Assembly (NCBI GenBank): GCA_937891215.1
Contig: CALAEU010000336.1
Coordinates: 1 to 9,922, forward strand
Direction of reading: 5' to 3'
Length of the DNA: 9,922 nucleotides
Source of the DNA: an uncultured Clostridia bacterium
GTDB lineage: Bacteria > Bacillota_A > Clostridia > Oscillospirales > Acutalibacteraceae
Both the position numbers and the translations under genes were made by a program. The notes under the pieces are model-generated. The model did no database searches, was not told where the DNA came from, and was given only the letters and a program-made list of their open reading frames with translations. Below, piece after piece: positions 5,655 to 9,922 of the stretch (the first letter of the stretch is position 1; each line of letters opens with the position of its first letter).

Positions 5655-6440
5655 ATGTTTATTGAAGAAAGACATCAGGCAATATTAGATTTATTAAATG
5701 AAAAAGGTAGTATAACTACTACTGAAATTCAAGAAAAATTTTCTGTTAGTTATGATTCTGCAAAAAGAGATTTAAGAATTCTTGAAGAAAAAGGACTTCT
5801 TAAAAGAACACACGGAGGAGCTATTAAGTTAAGACAAATAGCTTTTAGCAAACCACCAAAGGTAACTTGTAAAGATATTAAAGAAGTAAAAGAAAATTAT
5901 TTAGAAATTGCTAAAAAAGCTGTTTCTATGATAGAAAATAACGATGTTATTTTTATTACAAGTGCGACTGTTGGTTACCTTATGACACAAAATCTACCTG
6001 CTGATATTAAAATCAGAGTAGTTACCAATTCCATTATAATTGCAGAAGAATTGAGAAAAAATGATAATATTTCTGTTATTATGCTCGGTGGCGAAATGGA
6101 TGACAAAGGTAATTGCTATGATGCTATTGCAGTTGAAACAATAAGAAGATTAAGATTTGACAAGTGCTTTATTACATCAGCTTGTATTTCTGTAAAATTT
6201 GGTTTATCAATTCAAAGAAGTCAGGCAATCAGCTTCTGGAATGCTCTTATTGATAGTTCAAAACAAACTATTGGTTTATATCCAACTGCAAAAATTGGTT
6301 TTGATTCTATTGTCAGCATTTGTCCTGCAAATAGACTCAATACTTTAATTACAGACTGGGATGCATCTGAAGATGATTTAACTCAATTTGAAGAACTCGG
6401 AATTGATGTTGTTGTAGTTGATAAAGAAGAAAACGAATAA
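5655..6440 (+). CDS. DeoR/GlpR-family transcriptional regulator
   Basis: This 261-residue protein has an N-terminal winged HTH (residues 3-57) with the family signature VSYDSAKRDLRILEEKGLLK followed by RTHGGA. A DeoR C-terminal sensor domain (about 75-235) shows VVTNS (122-126), GGEMD (145-149), FITSACIS, K213-x-G and ITD (232-234). Such proteins usually repress sugar-use genes and respond to a sugar phosphate. I chose ATG 5655 because AAAGGTGAA (5642-5650) lies just upstream and translation from there begins with the conserved MFIEERHQAILDLL. An in-frame extension to 5565 would overlap the promoter and adds 30 residues unlike the family. The usual GTT near residue 104 reads SATVG, a mild departure from the typical effector loop. 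No sugar operon is adjacent, so target genes are unknown. Confidence 0.95.
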   Translation: MFIEERHQAILDLLNEKGSITTTEIQEKFSVSYDSAKRDLRILEEKGLLKRTHGGAIKLRQIAFSKPPKVTCKDIKEVKENYLEIAKKAVSMIENNDVIFITSATVGYLMTQNLPADIKIRVVTNSIIIAEELRKNDNISVIMLGGEMDDKGNCYDAIAVETIRRLRFDKCFITSACISVKFGLSIQRSQAISFWNALIDSSKQTIGLYPTAKIGFDSIVSICPANRLNTLITDWDASEDDLTQFEELGIDVVVVDKEENE

Positions 6441-6444
6441 TTAA

Positions 6445-6498
6445 TTCACCCTATCATTTTTAGTTGGTACTAAAAATGATGGGGTGAACTATTTTTTA
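6445..6498 (+). terminator. Strong intrinsic terminator after the DeoR-family gene
   Basis: A 19-bp stem pairs 6445-6463 (TTCACCCTATCATTTTTAG) with 6470-6488, with a single U-G wobble and a 6-base loop TTGGTA. CTATTTTTTATT follows. It begins 4 bases after the stop codon. The long near-perfect stem would also halt traffic from the minus strand side to some degree. Confidence 0.92.
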
Positions 6499-6517
6499 TT
6501 TATTATTGGTTACAATC

Positions 6518-6532
6518 AAACGCGAAGCGTTT
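6518..6532. other. Small perfect hairpin AAACGC-GAA-GCGTTT
   Basis: A 6-bp perfect inverted repeat with a 3-base loop lies about 35 bases beyond the stop of the minus strand YfjL-like gene, next to repeat array copy C. On the minus strand it is followed by GATTG, not a U-tract, so it is a weak terminator candidate at best. Confidence 0.35.
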
Positions 6533-6537
6533 CCGAT

Positions 6538-6571
6538 AATTCCGAATTACGCATTACGCATTCCGAATTAA
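6538..6571. repeat. Heptanucleotide repeat array, copy C (contains the stop codon of the minus strand gene)
   Basis: On the + strand the array is ATTCCGA (6539-6545), ATTACGC (6546-6552), ATTACGC (6553-6559), ATTCCGA (6560-6566), then ATTAA. On the minus strand it starts TTAATTCGG, and its TAA (6570-6568) is the stop codon of the YfjL-like gene. Relative to that gene it has the same position and orientation as copy B has to the kinase gene. Confidence 0.88.
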
Positions 6572-7401
6572 CTTATCTCTGCTTCCTTTATCTTATCCTG
6601 CTCCTCGTAATATTCAATTGTTTCTTGATTAGCTTTTTTAACTCTTTCGACTAAACCATCTTCATAAATATCGCTGTAATAGAAATTCCTGATTGATATT
6701 TGTTCATCACTCATATAAGGCTCACCTTCTACCTTTGGTGGCTCAAGTACAAAGTCAACTGCTTTAAAAGTAACACCAGATTTATCAAATTTATTTTTTA
6801 CATCTAAAAGTAATTCAGCGAGTCTTTCGTGTGTTACTTCATCATCATAAGCGTAAAGAACAAGTTTACCGTGCTGGGAAGCAACTTCTTTTATATCATA
6901 AATTTTGTCTATAACAAGCTCTTCTTTTTGTAAAGCATATTCAGGATGTTCCTCATCTATTGGGTAATCACTTAAAATACAGGGGATTTCACCATAAGCA
7001 ATAAAATATTTTTCGCTGAAATCTTTCGATTCGGTAATTGCTTTTACTGCATTTCTGTAATCGTCTTCAAGTCTCATTGCGGTGTTCCAACCACTTGTAA
7101 CATCGTCATAAGCATCAAGAACGAGTTTGCCCATCAAATCAAATGACAACGAAAAATGACTGTCTATACTTGTAGGGGAAGTAACTCTTGCATAATATCC
7201 ACCTGTTTTAAAGTCATAATTTACTTCTTCGATTACAAAATCTTTATCACTGTAAGTTTTTTCTAAATATTCATTCGCACTTTTTGTTGCTAAATATTTC
7301 GAAACAGGGTTGCCAACCAATCCATTTGCGAAAATGCCGATACCAATTATTAAAATTATTGCTACTACTAACGCTAAAACTTTTAAAAACTTCTTTTTCA
7401 T
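6568..7401 (-). CDS. YfjL-like membrane-anchored extracytoplasmic protein of the sigma operon
   Basis: This 277-residue protein has a basic start (MKKKFLK) and one hydrophobic segment at about 7-29, which is a signal anchor or uncleaved signal peptide with no lipobox cysteine. The segment that follows, NPVSKYLATKSANEYLEKTY, and the downstream VNYDFKTGGYYARVTSPTS match my memory of the YfjL-like N-terminal domain of Firmicutes proteins. These are often encoded beside ECF sigma / zf-HC2 pairs. The C-terminal part is acidic and Tyr/Glu-rich without motifs I recognise. It is third in the operon: its ATG lies 2 bases after the anti-sigma stop, and the SD AAAGGAG is inside the anti-sigma 3' end. 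A role in modulating or sensing for the anti-sigma factor is inference. The stop codon is provided by repeat array copy C. Confidence 0.9.
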   Translation of the reverse strand: MKKKFLKVLALVVAIILIIGIGIFANGLVGNPVSKYLATKSANEYLEKTYSDKDFVIEEVNYDFKTGGYYARVTSPTSIDSHFSLSFDLMGKLVLDAYDDVTSGWNTAMRLEDDYRNAVKAITESKDFSEKYFIAYGEIPCILSDYPIDEEHPEYALQKEELVIDKIYDIKEVASQHGKLVLYAYDDEVTHERLAELLLDVKNKFDKSGVTFKAVDFVLEPPKVEGEPYMSDEQISIRNFYYSDIYEDGLVERVKKANQETIEYYEEQDKIKEAEIS

Positions 7402-7403
7402 AT

Positions 7404-7955
7404 TTATTTCTCCTTTCTGAGAGCAAAGTGGATTAAGAATGCTATTATGATTCCTGCAAATACAAATGCAGTAAATATTGCAGTCCAGAAGAATATATCT
7501 ATAAATTCAACATCTGCAAAATTGAAAAGACACGCAAAAAAGTTAATTACCAGAAGTAAAATAGGCAACTTATAAAATGCTCGGAATCTGAAAATTATAT
7601 AACCAAAAACACCTACAATCGGCATTATTAAACTGTTGTAAAAAACATCGCCACTATCCATTGAAAGAAAGCCGAAAAATATAAAGAATACAATTAACAG
7701 ATAAGAAATACTGTGAACCTGCATGTTCATTTTTTTCATTATTTTTTTGAATGGTTTAATATCTTCTGTGGGTTTTGTGGCTTCTTCCTTGAAAACCTCT
7801 TTTAAGTCATCACCATTCTGAAAAGTTTCAAAATCATTTTTGCAATTTTCACATTCAGCTAAATGATTTTTAATAAATTCCGCGGTTTCTTCGCATACCA
7901 TATCTTCCAGATACAATGGCAAAAGGTCAGAAATTATTTTACATTCATTTTTCAT
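7404..7955 (-). CDS. Zinc-finger (zf-HC2) membrane anti-sigma factor
   Basis: This 183-residue protein (from ATG 7955) has an N-terminal zinc-finger anti-sigma domain: C5, C21, then H31-x3-C35-x2-C38 in NHLAECENC. LLPLYLEDMV (11-20) is the usual helix before it. Four hydrophobic helices follow at about 82-99, 107-123, 128-146 and 153-178, so the inhibitor domain is cytosolic and tethered in the membrane. It should hold the ECF sigma factor encoded upstream until a signal arrives. I chose ATG 7955 because GGAGG (7970-7966) is 10 bases upstream and the ATG overlaps the sigma stop as ATGA. An in-frame extension to 8015 would add 20 residues of sigma-gene sequence read in another frame. Confidence 0.94.
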   Translation of the reverse strand: MKNECKIISDLLPLYLEDMVCEETAEFIKNHLAECENCKNDFETFQNGDDLKEVFKEEATKPTEDIKPFKKIMKKMNMQVHSISYLLIVFFIFFGFLSMDSGDVFYNSLIMPIVGVFGYIIFRFRAFYKLPILLLVINFFACLFNFADVEFIDIFFWTAIFTAFVFAGIIIAFLIHFALRKEK

Positions 7956-8449
7956 TTCGCTTTTTCCTCCAGTCTTTTTTTGATTTGGTTTCTGGCACGG
8001 TGATAAGTGACGCACGCCCAGTTTTCATTTTTATTAAATATTCTGGCTATTTCTTTAAAACTTAATTCTGCGTAAACACGCCACATAAAAACTTCTCTGT
8101 ATGGTTCTTCAAGTTCTTCAAGAATTTTTTGAATTGCCAGAGCCTGCATTTTGTTTGCAACTTCATCTGCAACATTATTTTTATTGTCGGGCAGGTTTAC
8201 AAGTTCTGCTTCTTCTACATTCTGTAATTTAGAGTTCTTCTTTATATAAGTGTAGAAACTATTCTTTGCTATCTGACACAGCCACACTCTTATTTCACAT
8301 TCGCCACGAAAACTGTCAATGGATTTGAGTGCTTTAAAAAATGTTTCACTCGTTATTTCTTCTGCTATATGTTCATCACCCGAAAGTCGTTTTATATAAA
8401 GAAAAACATCATTAAAATATTCTTTATAAACCTTCTCGAAATCGGTCAC
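7952..8449 (-). CDS. ECF-type RNA polymerase sigma factor
   Basis: This 165-residue sigma-70 family protein carries only regions 2 and 4. Region 2 spans about 8-75 (YFNDVFLYIKRLSGDEHIAE, then ETFFKALKSIDSFRG and VWLCQIAKNSFYTYIKK). Region 4 spans about 105-160 (PYREVFMWRVYAELSFKEIA, then NENWACVTYHRARNQIKKRL, the DNA-contacting HTH). It directs RNA polymerase to a small regulon, typically for envelope stress, and is held by the anti-sigma factor encoded next. I chose GTG 8449 because AAAGGGG (8463-8457) lies 7 bases upstream. An in-frame GTG at 8476 has no SD and adds MKRDERGDK. The stop overlaps the anti-sigma ATG by 4 bases (ATGA), so synthesis of the pair is coupled. Confidence 0.95.
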   Translation of the reverse strand: MTDFEKVYKEYFNDVFLYIKRLSGDEHIAEEITSETFFKALKSIDSFRGECEIRVWLCQIAKNSFYTYIKKNSKLQNVEEAELVNLPDNKNNVADEVANKMQALAIQKILEELEEPYREVFMWRVYAELSFKEIARIFNKNENWACVTYHRARNQIKKRLEEKAK

Positions 8450-8482
8450 TTTATCACCCCTTTCGTCTCTTTTCACTTATAA

Positions 8483-8508
8483 GACTAAGCAAAAATGAAA
8501 ATCTTACA
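8483..8508 (-). promoter_or_regulatory. Possible ECF-type promoter upstream of the sigma gene
   Basis: On the minus strand, TGTAAG (8508-8503) and AGTC (8486-8483) are 16 bases apart, with a T-run after the -35-like element. This resembles the TGTAAC / CGTC-type promoters used by ECF sigma factors of Bacillus, with one mismatch in each element. Autoregulation would fit, but the match is short and the region is AT-rich. Confidence 0.3.
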
Positions 8509-8552
8509 AACTTTTTTAAAAATTTTTTTGTTTTTTTTATAGCATGTTTTTT

Positions 8553-8587
8553 AGGAACTTGGAAACAGGAACTAGGAATTAGAGTTC
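8553..8587. repeat. Heptanucleotide array of the AGGAACT family (left arm)
   Basis: Five consecutive 7-bp units are AGGAACT (8553-8559), TGGAAAC (8560-8566), AGGAACT (8567-8573), AGGAATT (8574-8580) and the diverged AGAGTTC (8581-8587). A matching array in inverted orientation lies at 8667-8680, on the other side of a long hairpin. Confidence 0.75.
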
Positions 8588-8663
8588 AAAAAGAAAATGC
8601 ATCCTATCATTTTAAGTTTTTTGAAAATTAAATATGATAGAATGCATATATTTTTAATTTTAT
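8585..8663. terminator. Long hairpin after pnp, probably a bidirectional terminator
   Basis: A 14-position stem pairs 8597-8610 with 8634-8647 (ATGCAT and CTATCAT arms, one C/A mismatch) around a 23-base AT-rich loop. On the minus strand, downstream of pnp, it is followed by TTTTCTTTTTG. On the + strand it is followed by ATATTTTTAATTTT. It is flanked on both sides by inverted AGGAACT-type arrays, so the whole block may also be a small mobile or repeat element. Confidence 0.75.
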
Positions 8664-8666
8664 TCT

Positions 8667-8680
8667 AGTTCCTAGTTTCT
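8667..8680. repeat. Heptanucleotide array of the AGGAACT family (right arm, inverted)
   Basis: On the + strand this is AGTTCCT (8667-8673) and AGTTTCT (8674-8680), the complement of AGAAACT-AGGAACT. The last base of the pnp stop codon (8680 on the minus strand) is the first base of the array. Confidence 0.7.
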
Positions 8681-9921
8681 TATGAATCTCTACGTGGTCT
8701 TCTGTCTCTGTTGAAGTTTCTTCTTGGTCTTTCTTCTTCAACATCATTTTCAGGAACAAGACCTTCAACTTCAATAAGAGCGTCACGGCGAGAAAGGTTA
8801 ATTCTGCCCTGGTCGTCAATTTCTGAAACCTTAACGATAACTTCGTCACCAACATTTACGCAATCTTCAACTTTTTCAACTCTCTTAACATCGAGTTTTG
8901 AAATATGAACAAGACCTTCTTTACCAGGAGCAATTTCAACGAATGCGCCGAATGACATAAGGCGAGTAACAACACCTTTATAAATTGCACCTACTTCTGG
9001 GTCGTTTGCGATTGTGTTAATAATGTCGAGTGCACGGTTTGCATCGTCAATATTAATAGCTGTAACATAAACTGTACCGTCTTCCTCAACATCAACTTTA
9101 CAGTTACATTCAGCACAAATTTTCTGGATAACTTTACCTTGTTTACCAATAACATCACCGATTTTTTCAACATCAATTTTTGTTGAAAGGAGTTTTGGCG
9201 CATATTTAGAAAGTTCTTTTCTAGGTTCTGCAATACAAGGAAGCATAATTTCATCAAGAATATAGCAACGAGCTTTGTATGTCTTTTCGAAAGCTTCTTT
9301 AATGATTTCTGGTGTAAGACCATGAACCTTTAAGTCCATCTGGATTGCTGTAATACCTTTTTTAGTACCAGCAACTTTAAAGTCCATATCGCCGAAGAAA
9401 TCTTCAAGGCCCTGAATATCAACCATTGTCATGAAACGGTCACCTTCAGAAACAAGACCGCAAGAAATACCGGCAACAGGTGCTTTAATAGGAACACCAG
9501 CAGCCATAAGTGCAAGAGTAGAGCCACAAACGGAGCCTTGTGATGTTGAACCATTTGAAGAAAGAACTTCTGAAACAACACGGATTGTGTATGGGAATTC
9601 TTCTATTGATGGAATAACAGGAACTAGTGAACGCTCTGCTAAAGCACCGTGACCAATTTCGCGTCTACCAGGGCCACGAGATGGCTTTGTTTCACCAACT
9701 GAGTATGAAGGGAAATTGTAGTGGTGGATATATCTCTTTTCAATTTCTTCGTCAATACCGTCAAGAATCTGAGCATCGCGAGCAGTACCGAGAGTTGCAA
9801 TTGAAAGAACCTGAGTCTGACCACGAGTGAACATACCTGAACCGTGAACTCTTGAAAGAAGGTCAACCTGAGCGTTGAGAGGACGGATTTCATTGATACC
9901 ACGGCCGTCAACGCGCTTGCC
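8680..9921 (-). CDS. pnp: Polynucleotide phosphorylase, C-terminal two thirds (5' end outside window)
   Basis: The visible 413 residues begin [18 protein letters not shown], matching the start of the second RNase PH core domain, and run to a TAA at 8682-8680. This core includes [35 protein letters not shown] (122-141) and the active-site [10 protein letters not shown] (177-186) with its conserved aspartates. A KH domain follows with the GKQG loop at 259-262. An S1 domain covers about 315-378 ([19 protein letters not shown], then EGLVHISKL). The tail from about 387 is rich in Arg and Asp. PNPase degrades RNA 3' to 5' using phosphate to release nucleoside diphosphates and works in the degradosome. 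All domains are intact. Codons are more biased than in neighbouring regulator genes, as expected for a well-expressed gene. Confidence 0.97.
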   Translation of the reverse strand, partial: GKRVDGRGINEIRPLNAQVDLLSRVHGSGMFTRGQTQVLSIATLGTARDAQILDGIDEEIEKRYIHHYNFPSYSVGETKPSRGPGRREIGHGALAERSLVPVIPSIEEFPYTIRVVSEVLSSNGSTSQGSVCGSTLALMAAGVPIKAPVAGISCGLVSEGDRFMTMVDIQGLEDFFGDMDFKVAGTKKGITAIQMDLKVHGLTPEIIKEAFEKTYKARCYILDEIMLPCIAEPRKELSKYAPKLLSTKIDVEKIGDVIGKQGKVIQKICAECNCKVDVEEDGTVYVTAINIDDANRALDIINTIANDPEVGAIYKGVVTRLMSFGAFVEIAPGKEGLVHISKLDVKRVEKVEDCVNVGDEVIVKVSEIDDQGRINLSRRDALIEVEGLVPENDVEEERPRRNFNRDRRPRRDS

Positions 9922-9922
9922 T

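Noticed and set aside
3205..6440. DeoR-family protein as the dedicated repressor of the FGGY kinase
   Set aside because: They are separated by a bidirectional terminator and a convergent operon, and the TGTTAACA motif is not present in the kinase upstream region.
7956..8015. 20-residue N-terminal extension of the anti-sigma factor
   Set aside because: It is sigma-gene sequence read in another frame; ATG 7955 has GGAGG upstream and an ATGA overlap.
8450..8476. GTG start at 8476 for the sigma factor
   Set aside because: No SD precedes it, while GTG 8449 has AAAGGGG at 7-base spacing and matches the usual ECF N-terminus.
8991..9911. Open frames on both strands inside pnp
   Set aside because: They overlap the clearly coding PNPase frame and have no family features or ribosome binding sites.

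Overview
The window looks like an ordinary stretch of chromosome from a low-GC Gram-positive bacterium, most likely a gut-type Clostridia (Ruminococcaceae/Oscillospiraceae-like). The reasons are AT-rich DNA with AGGAGG-type ribosome binding sites, consensus SigA promoters (TTGACA, 17 bp, TATAAT), a 58-residue ribosomal protein S21, a clostridial-type PNPase, and an ECF sigma / zf-HC2 anti-sigma / YfjL-like trio of the kind found in Firmicutes. This taxonomic placement is inference; no rRNA gene is present. I see no phage, transposase, CRISPR, tRNA or rRNA.

Layout. 2-133 is the 3' end of an unidentified + strand gene with an acidic tail. 134-300 is a heavily structured intergenic region ending in a heptanucleotide repeat array. 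322-1137 encodes an unnamed protein with two SCP2-like halves. 1179-1486 is a compact rpsU transcription unit with a consensus promoter, leader hairpin, strong SD, the S21 gene (1267-1443) and a terminator. 1505-3150 holds an M24 Xaa-Pro peptidase overlapping by one base a family 4 iron-sulfur uracil-DNA glycosylase. 3205-4785 is an FGGY sugar kinase, closed by a second heptamer array and a bidirectional terminator.

From 5437 down to 4885 (minus strand) lies a two-gene unit of a three-TM membrane protein and a small XRE regulator. Its promoter carries two matching ATGTAAA-N6-TTTACAT-type palindromes, which suggests autoregulation by the XRE protein. Divergent from it, 5655-6440 encodes a DeoR-family regulator with its own promoter and two TGTTAACA palindromes exactly 42 bp apart, again pointing to autoregulation.

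From 8449 down to 6568 (minus strand) is a tightly coupled operon: ECF sigma factor, zinc-finger membrane anti-sigma factor (ATGA overlap) and a YfjL-like anchored extracytoplasmic protein (2-base gap). This is a classical envelope signalling layout. 9921-8680 (minus) is the C-terminal two thirds of polynucleotide phosphorylase, followed by a long hairpin flanked by inverted AGGAACT-type heptamer arrays.

Most genes are housekeeping or common accessory families, and I see no clearly new multi-gene system. The most unusual signal is the set of 7-bp-period arrays. They come in two sequence families, and three of the four loci sit exactly at stop codons, with two of those arrays supplying the stop codon itself.
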